This document shows, piece after piece, positions 25,333-33,283 of a stretch of DNA of 47,834 bases. The stretch comes from Bacteroidales bacterium (lineage in GTDB: Bacteria; Bacteroidota; Bacteroidia; Bacteroidales; UBA932). The DNA lies in the NCBI GenBank assembly GCA_015060455.1, contig SUYM01000022.1, positions 1 to 47,834 of the forward strand, read 5' to 3'. Under the pieces are notes generated by a model. It ran no database searches. It saw only the letters and a program-made list of their open reading frames with translations, and had not been told where the DNA came from. A program made the translations under genes and the position numbers. Every line of letters begins with the position of its first letter. Position 1 is the first letter of the stretch.

Positions 25333-28300
25333 ATGAAAACAGAACTTATCAAACCGGATTACCTGTTTGAGGTCAGTTGGGAGGTCTGCAACAAGGTCGG
25401 CGGAATCTATACTGTCATCGCCACCAAATCCCTTTATCTGAAAGGGGAGTACGGCAGACACCACATCATGGTGGGACCGGACGTGTGGATGAACGAGGAA
25501 AGCAATCCTGATTTCATCGAAGATCCGACACTTTACAGGTCCTGGAGGGAGCAGGCTGCATCTGAGGGCATCAGGGTGCGTATCGGACGTTGGAACGTGC
25601 CGGGCAAGCCGACTGCAATCCTTGTCGATTTCAAACAGTATCTGACACGCCAGAATGAAATAATGACAGAATTCTGGAAGCGTTTCGGTGTTGACTCCCT
25701 GACAGGAAACTGGGATTACCGTGAGTCTGCACTCTTCGGATATGCAGCAGGAAAGGTAATCGAGAGCTTCTATAATTTCAATCTCGAATCATCTGACAAG
25801 GTTGTGGCTCAGTTCCACGAGTGGATGACAGGTACGGGTCTTCTTTACCTTAAATCTGTGAATGCCCCTGTCGCTACTGTGTTCACGACTCATGCAACCG
25901 TTATCGGAAGATGTATCGCAGGAAACTATCTCCCGCTTTACGACGGTCTGAACGGATACAACTCCGATGAGATGGCCCGCAGGTTCAATGTGGTGGCACG
26001 CCATTCACTTGAAAAGAAGGCGGCACAACACTCTGATGTATTCACGACTGTGAGCGACCTTACAGCGCAGGAGTGCCGTCAGTTCCTCGGCAGAAGGGTG
26101 GATATAGTAACTCCTAACGGATTTGAGCCAAGTTTTACTCCATCAACGGAGCAGGAGTATGATAATCTCCGCGCCAAATCAAGAAAATGCCTTGTGCGTG
26201 TGGCTGAGGCCATGTGTGGCGAGCATATTGCAGATAATGCAGTTCTTGTGGGTATCGGCGGACGTTATGAGTGGAAGAACAAGGGTATCGATGTGTTCAT
26301 CGATGCGCTGGATTCCCTCAACCGCTCGGACTACAAGGGCAGGGAGATACATGCTTTCATTATGATTCCGTCAGGACATAACGGACCGGACAAGCAACTT
26401 GTCGCCAAACTTCAGGGCAATGATTCGACATATGTGACCATGTGCTCACATTATCTGATGAATCCTGAGTATGACAATGTCACCCGCAGGCTCGCGGAGG
26501 TGCAACTTAAAAATGCCTCAGGCGATAAGGTGAAGGTATATTTCATCCCGTCATACCTCAACGGCAACGACGGTGTGTTCAATATGCCTTACTATGACCT
26601 TCTTGCAGGTCTTGACCTCACGCTCTTCCCTTCTTATTATGAGCCATGGGGTTATACTCCGCTCGAGAGTCTTGCTTTCAGCGTTCCGACCCTCACCACC
26701 ACCCTTGCCGGTTTCGGACTCTGGGTGCGCACGTACTACGGAAAGAAGCATCCGGGCATCACAGTCCTTGACAGAACCGACTCGAACTACCATGAGGTCG
26801 TGTCAGGCGTAGTGGAGCGTATCAAGGAGATCGCGGCTCTTCGCAAGGACAGCATGAAGAAGTATATGAAGAATGCCAAGGAGGTATCTGAGATAGCACT
26901 TTGGGAAAACAATATAGTATATTATAAGGAAGCCTATTCACAATCAATAGAAAAATTAACAGCGGCTGGCGGCACATATCCGTCAACCAGGAATGATAAA
27001 CATATGCAATACAAGAAATTTGAAGTAAACAATCCGACATGGAACAGCGTTTTCGTGTCTCGCCATCTTCCAGAAAGTCTTAAAGATCTGGAAATACTTT
27101 CCAAGAACCTTTGGTGGTGCTGGAACGAGTCAGCCAAGAACCTTTTTGCCTCTGTGGATCCGCAGGCATGGGCTGCATCAGGACAGAACCCTATCGCAAT
27201 GCTTGACAAGGTAAGCCTCAAAAGGTATCAGAAACTCGAAAAGGATACCAAGTTCCTTGCAGACCTCAAGACTGTGATGGAGGAATTCAATGCCTATATG
27301 GCTCTCAAAGCAGAGCGTACAACCCCATCTGTGGCATACTTCTGTATGGAGTATGGTCTTGACACTTCGCTCAAGATCTATTCAGGTGGTCTGGGTATCC
27401 TCGCCGGCGACTATATCAAGGAGACATCAGACATGAACACCAACCTCGTGGCTGTGGGTCTTCTTTACCGTTTCGGATATTTCAACCAGAAACTTACCGC
27501 TCAGGGCGAGCAGGTGGCTGAGGACGTGGCACAGGACTTCATGAAGATTCCTGCAACTCCGGTACGTGACGAGAACGGCAACTGGGTGTCCATCAGCGTG
27601 GCATTCCCTGGACGTAACCTCAATGCGCGTCTGTGGAGAGTGGATGTGGGACGTACTGAACTCTATCTCCTTGATACTGATATTCCTGAGAACCTTCCGG
27701 AGGACAGGTCAATCACTTACAACCTCTATGGAGGTGATTGGGAAAACCGTCTCAAGCAGGAACTTCTTCTCGGCGTCGGAGGTATCCGCGCACTCCGTAA
27801 ACTCGGTTTTGCTCCGCAGGTATATCACTGCAACGAGGGACATGCTGCGTTCATCGGTCTTGAAAGACTCCGTGAACTTATTTCAGAGCAGAACCTTGAA
27901 TTCCAGGAGGCTCTTGAAGTTGTAAGGGCATCTTCACTCTTCACCACCCATACTCCTGTACCGGCAGGACATGACGCATTCGACGAGGGCATGCTCCGCA
28001 AGTACATCGGCCATTATCCTGAGCGTCTCAAGATCGATTGGGAGACCATGATGGGTCTTGGCAAGGACAACGGTGCTGATGTGAACGAGAAATTCTCGAT
28101 GTCCATCCTTGCAGCCAACATATCACAGGAGGTCAACGGAGTGTCATGGCTTCACGGAGAGGTGAGCCGCGATATCCTTGGTCACATGTGGCCTGCATAT
28201 CTTCCTGAGGAACTTCATGTAAGTTATGTGACCAACGGTGTGCACTATCCTACATGGACTGCACCTGAGTGGAAGGATGTTCATGCAAAGGTGTTCGGCG

Positions 28301-29571
28301 AGGCGTTCAAGACTCACCACTATGACAAGTCATGCTTCGAGGGCATCTACAAGATTTCTGATGAGGAGGTATGGAACATCCGCACAGCACTCCGCAAGAA
28401 ACTCGTCGAGGAGGTGAAGAACCGTCTTTCTGACCCTGCTGCTGCAAGCCACTATTCTCCTAAGCAGGTGGTTACCATCAAGGAGACCCTTCGTGACGAC
28501 GTTCTTACAATCGGTTTCGCACGCCGTTTCGCGACATACAAGAGAGCACACCTTCTTTTCCGTGACCTCGACAGGCTGGCGGAGATCGTGAACGACCCTA
28601 AGCAGCCGGTACAGTTCCTCTTCGCAGGTAAGGCTCACCCGGCTGACAAGGCAGGTCAGGATCTGATAAAGATGATCGTGGAGATTTCAAAGCAGCCGCG
28701 CTTCATCGGTAAGATAGTATTCGTTCCGAACTATGACATCACAGTAGCCAAGTATCTCGTACAGGGTGTTGACGTATGGATGAACAACCCTACACGTCCT
28801 CTTGAAGCATCGGGTACATCAGGCGAGAAGGCTGCCATGAACGGTGTAATGCACTTCTCGGTACTCGACGGATGGTGGGTTGAGGGCTACAAGCCGGGTG
28901 CAGGCTGGGCTCTTCCTATGGAGAGGACATACGACGACCAGAACTACCAGGACGAACTTGATGCAGCGACAATCTACAATATCATCGAGAACGAGATCGC
29001 TCCTACATTCTACAACAAGAGCGTATCGACAGGACGTTCATCTGACTGGATCGAGATCATCAAGAACTGTGTGGCTCAGGTGGCATGCAACTTCACGACC
29101 AACCGTATGCTCACAGACTATATCAACCAGTACTATGTGCCTCAGGCTGCAAGAGTAGATGGTATCGTCGCTGATGATTTCGCACAGGCACGTGAGATTG
29201 CGGCATGGAAGAAGAGACTCCGCCGTGAGTGGAAGAACGTGGAGGTCGTGTCGGCTGTAATGCCTGACAGCGTGAACAGCGACGTGGCCCTCGGAAGTGA
29301 GTTCAAGGCAGAGGTTGTACTCAATATCGGTGACCTCAATGCTGAGGAAATCGGAGTTGAGGTGCTCTTCGCTACCACTGACAAGAAGGGTAAACTTCAT
29401 ATTCAGGAAAGATATGATTTCGTACCGGTAGAGTCAGTTGACGGAACAGCCAAGTATGTGGCTTCCATCAACCCGGACCGCTCAGGACTCTATCAGGTGG
29501 CTGGACGTATCTATGCAAAGAACTCAAAACTTCCTCACCGTCAGGACTTTGAACTTGTAAGATGGTTGTAG
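25333..29571 (+). CDS. Fused glycogen synthase (GT3) - alpha-glucan phosphorylase (GT35)
   Basis: 1412 aa. Residues 1 to about 550 are a GT3-type synthase: LFEVSWEVCNKVGGIYTVIA, FTTHATVIGR, VTPNGFEPS, and YYEPWGYTPLESLAF with the E-x7-E acids. Residues about 558-1412 are a GT35 phosphorylase of the short bacterial type: NLWWCWNESAKNLFA, FCMEYGLDTSLKIYSGGLGI, HCNEGHAAF, VSYVTNGVHYPTW, and EASGTSGEKAAMNG with K1166 as the expected PLP lysine. Related Bacteroidetes have these as two adjacent genes. The junction keeps an in-frame ATG (27004) preceded by AGGAATGATAAACAT, which looks like a former intergenic start. One chain would both build and degrade glycogen, so opposed regulation is needed. 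Confidence 0.95.
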   Translation: MKTELIKPDYLFEVSWEVCNKVGGIYTVIATKSLYLKGEYGRHHIMVGPDVWMNEESNPDFIEDPTLYRSWREQAASEGIRVRIGRWNVPGKPTAILVDFKQYLTRQNEIMTEFWKRFGVDSLTGNWDYRESALFGYAAGKVIESFYNFNLESSDKVVAQFHEWMTGTGLLYLKSVNAPVATVFTTHATVIGRCIAGNYLPLYDGLNGYNSDEMARRFNVVARHSLEKKAAQHSDVFTTVSDLTAQECRQFLGRRVDIVTPNGFEPSFTPSTEQEYDNLRAKSRKCLVRVAEAMCGEHIADNAVLVGIGGRYEWKNKGIDVFIDALDSLNRSDYKGREIHAFIMIPSGHNGPDKQLVAKLQGNDSTYVTMCSHYLMNPEYDNVTRRLAEVQLKNASGDKVKVYFIPSYLNGNDGVFNMPYYDLLAGLDLTLFPSYYEPWGYTPLESLAFSVPTLTTTLAGFGLWVRTYYGKKHPGITVLDRTDSNYHEVVSGVVERIKEIAALRKDSMKKYMKNAKEVSEIALWENNIVYYKEAYSQSIEKLTAAGGTYPSTRNDKHMQYKKFEVNNPTWNSVFVSRHLPESLKDLEILSKNLWWCWNESAKNLFASVDPQAWAASGQNPIAMLDKVSLKRYQKLEKDTKFLADLKTVMEEFNAYMALKAERTTPSVAYFCMEYGLDTSLKIYSGGLGILAGDYIKETSDMNTNLVAVGLLYRFGYFNQKLTAQGEQVAEDVAQDFMKIPATPVRDENGNWVSISVAFPGRNLNARLWRVDVGRTELYLLDTDIPENLPEDRSITYNLYGGDWENRLKQELLLGVGGIRALRKLGFAPQVYHCNEGHAAFIGLERLRELISEQNLEFQEALEVVRASSLFTTHTPVPAGHDAFDEGMLRKYIGHYPERLKIDWETMMGLGKDNGADVNEKFSMSILAANISQEVNGVSWLHGEVSRDILGHMWPAYLPEELHVSYVTNGVHYPTWTAPEWKDVHAKVFGEAFKTHHYDKSCFEGIYKISDEEVWNIRTALRKKLVEEVKNRLSDPAAASHYSPKQVVTIKETLRDDVLTIGFARRFATYKRAHLLFRDLDRLAEIVNDPKQPVQFLFAGKAHPADKAGQDLIKMIVEISKQPRFIGKIVFVPNYDITVAKYLVQGVDVWMNNPTRPLEASGTSGEKAAMNGVMHFSVLDGWWVEGYKPGAGWALPMERTYDDQNYQDELDAATIYNIIENEIAPTFYNKSVSTGRSSDWIEIIKNCVAQVACNFTTNRMLTDYINQYYVPQAARVDGIVADDFAQAREIAAWKKRLRREWKNVEVVSAVMPDSVNSDVALGSEFKAEVVLNIGDLNAEEIGVEVLFATTDKKGKLHIQERYDFVPVESVDGTAKYVASINPDRSGLYQVAGRIYAKNSKLPHRQDFELVRWL

Positions 29572-30449
29572 CAACCGGATTTTTCGACGGTGTTCACATC
29601 GGACACCGTCTTGTAATAGAGCAGTTGGTTCAGGCTGCTGCGGCAGGCGGGGATGAAAGCATGGTCGTGACTTTCTGGCCACATCCCCGCAATGTGCTGC
29701 AAAAAGAGGCGCGCTCTTTAAGGCTTCTGACTTCACTTTCAGAGAAAAAGGCAATGCTTGAGGCTCTTGGGGTGAACAGGGTGGAGGTCATGCCTTTTAC
29801 CAGGGATTTCAGCACAATGACAACAAGGGATTATCTTAGTCGTCTGGTGTCTGATTTTGGAGCAAGGGCAGTCCTGATCGGTTATGACAACAGGATGGGG
29901 TGCGACGCCGCAGGGGCGGATCAGGTCGCTGAGATTGCCGCAGATCTCGGATTGGAGGTCATAAGGACTCAGATGGTGCCTTCGGGACTGGGTTATGCCG
30001 TCAGTTCCACCAAGATCCGCGAAAGGCTTGAGGCGGGAGATGTCCGTGCAGCATCGGCTATGTTGGGGTATGATTATTCGCTTCATGGCGTTGTTGTGGC
30101 AGGAAACAGGCTGGGACGCACAATTGGTTTTCCTACTGCAAACATGCAGATGTATGAACCTTTGAAGCAGGTTCCCGGCAATGGGGTGTATTATGTGAAA
30201 GTGGAGACACTTGGAAGGCAGTTTCATGGCATGTGCAATGTAGGATGCCGGCCGACTGTCTCTTCCGGAAACCACCGTACGATAGAGACCCATATCTTTG
30301 ATTTTGATGAAGATATATATGGTCTCGACATCAAGGTGACCTTCGTGGAGAAGATAAGGGATGAGAAAAAGTTCGAGTCGCTTGACGCTCTGCGCAGTCA
30401 GTTGGAAAAGGATAAGGAATCATGGAGCGGTGCTCCGAAAGTATTATGA
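29562..30449 (+). CDS. ribF: Bifunctional riboflavin kinase / FAD synthetase
   Basis: 295 aa; makes FMN and then FAD. The N-terminal nucleotidyltransferase begins at once with MVVATGFFDGVHIGH (the HxGH motif), then VTFWPHP and SSTKIRERLEAGDV (the S-S-T-x-I-R motif). The C-terminal kinase has GNRLGRTIGFPTANMQM, GVYYVKV and ETHIFDFDEDIYG. The start lies 10 bases inside the end of the fused phosphorylase gene; no earlier start fits, and the short N terminus is seen in related bacteria. Confidence 0.96.
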   Translation: MVVATGFFDGVHIGHRLVIEQLVQAAAAGGDESMVVTFWPHPRNVLQKEARSLRLLTSLSEKKAMLEALGVNRVEVMPFTRDFSTMTTRDYLSRLVSDFGARAVLIGYDNRMGCDAAGADQVAEIAADLGLEVIRTQMVPSGLGYAVSSTKIRERLEAGDVRAASAMLGYDYSLHGVVVAGNRLGRTIGFPTANMQMYEPLKQVPGNGVYYVKVETLGRQFHGMCNVGCRPTVSSGNHRTIETHIFDFDEDIYGLDIKVTFVEKIRDEKKFESLDALRSQLEKDKESWSGAPKVL

Positions 30450-30465
30450 ATAAAATCAAATAATT

Positions 30466-30933
30466 ATGGCACTTCAGTATATGACCCAGGAGGGTCTTGA
30501 TAAACTTAAGAAGGAACTCGCGGAGGCTCTTGCCCAGCGTCCTGTCATCTCTGCGGCGATTGCAGAGGCAAGGGATAAGGGTGACCTGTCGGAGAACGCA
30601 GAGTATGAGGCGGCTCGTGAGGCGCAGGGTCTTCTTGAACTTCAGATTGCGAAACTTCAGAATCTTGTTGCGAATGCACGTGTGATCGACGAGTCACAGA
30701 TCGGAACAGATAAGGTGCAGATGCTTAATAAGGTAAAGATTAAGAATCTGAATACCAATCAGATAATGAACTTTACCCTTGTGAGTGAGCAGGAGGCTGA
30801 CTTCATGGCAGGCAAACTCGCCGTGAAGACTCCTATCGGACAGGCTCTTATGGGCCATTCTGTGGGAGATGTTGTCGAGGCGCAGGTTCCGGCCGGCGTG
30901 ATCAAGTTTGAAATTCTTGATATTACCTTGTAA
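30466..30933 (+). CDS. greA: Transcription elongation factor GreA
   Basis: 155 aa. It enters the secondary channel of RNA polymerase and stimulates cleavage of backtracked RNA. The N-terminal coiled coil has LDKLKKELAEAL and AIAEARDKGDLSENAEYEAA, with the acidic D-L-S-E-N tip. The C-terminal FKBP-like globe ends TPIGQALMGHSVGDVVEAQV and IKFEILDITL. Length is normal. The HIT gene starts one base after its stop. Confidence 0.97.
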   Translation: MALQYMTQEGLDKLKKELAEALAQRPVISAAIAEARDKGDLSENAEYEAAREAQGLLELQIAKLQNLVANARVIDESQIGTDKVQMLNKVKIKNLNTNQIMNFTLVSEQEADFMAGKLAVKTPIGQALMGHSVGDVVEAQVPAGVIKFEILDITL

Positions 30934-30934
30934 T

Positions 30935-31342
30935 ATGTCAACAATATTCACTAAAATAGCCAAGGGCGAAATTCCGTCATACAAAGTGGCGGAAAACGAG
31001 GACTTCTATGCCTTCCTCGACATCGCTCCTATGGCAAAGGGACACACACTTGTGATTCCAAAGCATGTTGAGGATGATTATATCTTCAATCTTGATTCCC
31101 GGACATATATGGGACTGTGTGCATTTGCCCGTGAGGTCGCTGTGGCCATAAAGGCTGCTGTTCCATGCAAGAGAGTCGGAGTGGCTGTGCTCGGCATGGA
31201 AGTGCCTCATACCCACATCCATCTTGTCCCTCTTCAGTCTGAGGCGGACATGGATTTCAGAAAGGCTAAACTTGAACTTTCTTCTGAGGAATTTGCTCAG
31301 ATAGCTTCATCAATCTATCAGGAATATGTCAAGGTTAAGTAG
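30935..31342 (+). CDS. HIT-family (histidine triad) protein
   Basis: 135 aa nucleotide-binding hydrolase of the Hint/HIT group. IFTKIAKGEIPSYKV at the start, AFLDIAPMAKGHTLVIPKH in the middle, and the catalytic triad motif HTHIHLVPL. Members hydrolyse adenosine phosphoramidates or related nucleotides. An in-frame start at 30908 lies inside greA; I prefer 30935 since it follows the greA TAA by one base and starts at the family's usual N terminus. Confidence 0.95.
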   Translation: MSTIFTKIAKGEIPSYKVAENEDFYAFLDIAPMAKGHTLVIPKHVEDDYIFNLDSRTYMGLCAFAREVAVAIKAAVPCKRVGVAVLGMEVPHTHIHLVPLQSEADMDFRKAKLELSSEEFAQIASSIYQEYVKVK

Positions 31343-32465
31343 GCTTTTTGCACTTGCAGTGCTTGCGGTCATGACTGCCGCGTGCTGCCGTTCGGCAAAA
31401 ATTGATGGTGTCATCACTGCCGCCCCTTCATCTGAGGTGGTTGTGAAGGTGCTCAATTCGGGCGCTCTTGAAGTCGTTGATACTGTCGCCTGTGATGATG
31501 CAGGTAAATTTTCATACAGATTGGATATTGAGAAGGGACAGGTGGAGTTCGTATATCTCTATCGTGCAGACAGGAAACTTGCCTCACTTCTGTTGCAGGC
31601 AGGGGATAGGGTCGATCTGGTGACAGATACCCTGGGAGTATATACCGTGTCCGGGTCCGAAGAGTCTGTCAGACTCTCAGAGGTCGAGAACGCTTATGCG
31701 GAGATCCTCAGGAAGATGAACGCTTTAAGTGTGCGTGCAGAGAATGCGGCCGATGTGGATGAGGCGATAGCAGTGCGCCAGGCCATCAGCGACGAGTATG
31801 TTGCATATTATCGCGACAGGGTCAAGTATGTGATGGCCAACAGCCGTTCCATGGCAGTCATACCTGTGCTTTATCAGACATTGGGAAATAATTTCCCTGT
31901 CTTCGGTCAGACAACCGATGCCATCCATTTCAGGAATGTTGCCGATTCCCTTGCTCTGGAATATCCCGATTCACGTCATGTTAAGGCTCTTCGTCAGGAA
32001 GCGGAGCGCAGGTTGGGCTACCTTGGTATGGAAAACCTTATCAGGACCGCTCCTCAGGTGGGTTATCCGGAGATAGAACTTCCGGATCTGAGCGGTCGGA
32101 AGCAGAAATTGTCAGAGGTTGATGCAAAAGTCGTGATGATTCATTTCTGGACGGCAACCGATGCTCAGCAGAAGATGTTCAACCTTGATGTCCTGAATCC
32201 TTTGTATGAGAGATATCATTCCAAGGGATTTGAGATATATCAGGTTGCCCTTGATACGGACAAGGGCCTATGGGCAAGAGTGGTGAAGGAACAGAAGCAT
32301 CCATGGGTGTCAGTCTGCGATTCTCGCGGCACGGCCTCCCCATATGTGGCTACATACAATATCCCTGCTCTTCCGGCCTTCTTCATCATCAATGATGGCG
32401 CTCTTGTAGATGGCTCGGTCGTGGATGAGGCGTCTCTGAGAAAACTTCTGGACAAACTCCTGTAG
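31326..32465 (+). CDS. TlpA-like thioredoxin-fold lipoprotein lacking the CxxC pair
   Basis: 379 aa. Signal peptide with lipobox at C20 (LAVMTAAC). Residues about 22-120 resemble the DUF4369-type beta domain found before TlpA modules; a helical linker follows; residues about 235-379 are a thioredoxin fold (ELPDLSGRKQKLSEVDAKVV, MIHFWTATDAQQKMFN, and the cis-proline loop IPALPAFFI). Where thiol oxidoreductases have FWAxWCxxC it reads FWTATDAQQ, so both active-site cysteines are absent. It may be a binding or chaperone derivative. It overlaps the HIT gene by 17 bases. Confidence 0.87.
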   Translation: MSRLSRLFALAVLAVMTAACCRSAKIDGVITAAPSSEVVVKVLNSGALEVVDTVACDDAGKFSYRLDIEKGQVEFVYLYRADRKLASLLLQAGDRVDLVTDTLGVYTVSGSEESVRLSEVENAYAEILRKMNALSVRAENAADVDEAIAVRQAISDEYVAYYRDRVKYVMANSRSMAVIPVLYQTLGNNFPVFGQTTDAIHFRNVADSLALEYPDSRHVKALRQEAERRLGYLGMENLIRTAPQVGYPEIELPDLSGRKQKLSEVDAKVVMIHFWTATDAQQKMFNLDVLNPLYERYHSKGFEIYQVALDTDKGLWARVVKEQKHPWVSVCDSRGTASPYVATYNIPALPAFFIINDGALVDGSVVDEASLRKLLDKLL

Positions 32466-32530
32466 TTTTTGACAGTCATCCGGCGTCAAAGGCACACGAA
32501 TCGGATCTTAGACATACATTTTTGCCTGAT

Positions 32531-32632
32531 CCGTCCGTAATTTTGCCTGTTTTACGGATGCAAGGCGGCAAAATGCATGCTCCGTCCGTAATTTCGCCTG
32601 TTTTACGGACGGAGCAGGTAGGAAGCGCGAAC
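32531..32632. repeat. 51-bp palindromic repeat, two units, reversed (island B)
   Basis: Units begin CCGTCCGTAATTTTGCCTG at 32531 and CCGTCCGTAATTTCGCCTG at 32582, again 51 bp apart. This is the reverse complement of the array at 2371-2574. Beyond it the GGTAGGAAGCGCGAACAG segment matches the left flank of island A almost base for base. Confidence 0.9.
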
Positions 32633-32637
32633 AGTTT

Positions 32638-32670
32638 ACTGCACTGATAGCGGAAAATCAGGTAAAAATT
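32638..32670. repeat. 33-bp direct repeat, first copy
   Basis: Runs from ACTGCACTGATAGCGGAAAA to TCAGGTAAAAATT and is identical to 32966-32998. It joins the 51-bp units to module R2. Confidence 0.88.
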
Positions 32671-32671
32671 T

Positions 32672-32807
32672 GTGATTATCCGCAAACAGTGCAGAAAAAC
32701 TTATCTGATTACAATCTATAATCTCATCCGGGATTTGGGTACGTATTTCCGGATGAACATGGGAAATTTCGCTTCTCATCCGGGTTTCGGGGGTTGTTTT
32801 CCGGATG
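32672..32807. repeat. Repeat module R2, copy B
   Basis: Reverse complement of 2572-2706 with about five differences by eye, including both CATCCGG/CCGGATG hairpins. In island B it follows the 51-bp units, whereas on the same strand sense in island A it would precede them. From 32808 to 32965 no gene is seen. Confidence 0.88.
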
Positions 32808-32965
32808 AAAACGTAATATTATGGAGGGCGTCAGCAAGGTGTGACGTCAAGCTGCACAGCGGATGTCTCCATTTGACCCTGTTCAGGTATGACGGCTCGG
32901 CATGACGATGAGAGGCATAGTGCAAATCTACCGGAACTGCTGCCGAGTTATTAATTCGGGATACC

Positions 32966-32998
32966 ACTGCACTGATAGCGGAAAATCAGGTAAAAATT
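32966..32998. repeat. 33-bp direct repeat, second copy, next to the tRNA-Ser promoter
   Basis: Identical to 32638-32670. It ends 10 bases before the -33 element of tRNA-Ser and bounds island B on the right. Confidence 0.88.
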
Positions 32999-33008
32999 CA
33001 AATAAAAT

Positions 33009-33038
33009 TTGCAGGAATAAAAATTCTTCGTATATTTG
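33009..33038 (+). promoter_or_regulatory. Promoter of tRNA-Ser
   Basis: TTG at 33009-33011, 19 bases, TATATTTG at 33031-33038; an exact Bacteroidetes-type match. Transcription should start near 33045, about 19 bases before the tRNA. Confidence 0.85.
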
Positions 33039-33063
33039 CAGTCCCAAATGAGGGAGACATATT

Positions 33064-33148
33064 GGAGAGATGGCAGAGTGGTCGAATGCGGCAGTCTTGA
33101 AAACTGTTGATCTTCACGGGTCCGGGGGTTCGAATCCCTCTCTCTCCG
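33064..33148 (+). tRNA. tRNA-Ser (anticodon TGA)
   Basis: 85-base class II tRNA. Acceptor GGAGAGA pairs with TCTCTCC, discriminator G. The anticodon arm CAGT-CTTGAAA-ACTG gives TGA. A long variable arm (TGATCTTCACGGGTCC region) and T loop TTCGAAT are present. Confidence 0.96.
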
Positions 33149-33151
33149 CAG

Positions 33152-33185
33152 AAAAAGGCGTTACAGATATCTGTAGCGCCTTTTT
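33152..33185 (+). terminator. Rho-independent terminator of tRNA-Ser
   Basis: AAAAAGGCG-T-TACAGAT / ATCTGTA-GCGCCTTTTT is a nearly perfect palindrome ending in five Ts, three bases after the tRNA. Confidence 0.9.
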
Positions 33186-33199
33186 AATAATCGTGTGAC

Positions 33200-33235
33200 A
33201 AAAAGTGTAACAAAAATGGTCGTGAGACACTTTTT
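33200..33235 (-). terminator. Inverted repeat between tRNA-Ser and the LacI gene
   Basis: AAAAAGTGT and ACACTTTTT form a 9-bp stem around 18 bases. It lies 49 bases beyond the LacI stop and is a plausible terminator for that gene; it could also back up the tRNA-Ser terminator. Confidence 0.5.
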
Positions 33236-33283
33236 AACTCCAAGAAAATTCAGGTGGGTTTAAGTGTTTGTTTTATGCGATTT

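Noticed and set aside
30908..30934. Upstream start for the HIT protein
   Set aside because: Lies inside greA; the ATG one base after the greA stop gives the usual N terminus.
33064..33283. Phage or island attachment site at tRNA-Ser
   Set aside because: No integrase nearby and no second copy of the tRNA 3' end in the window; the neighbouring repeats lie upstream of the tRNA, not at its 3' end.
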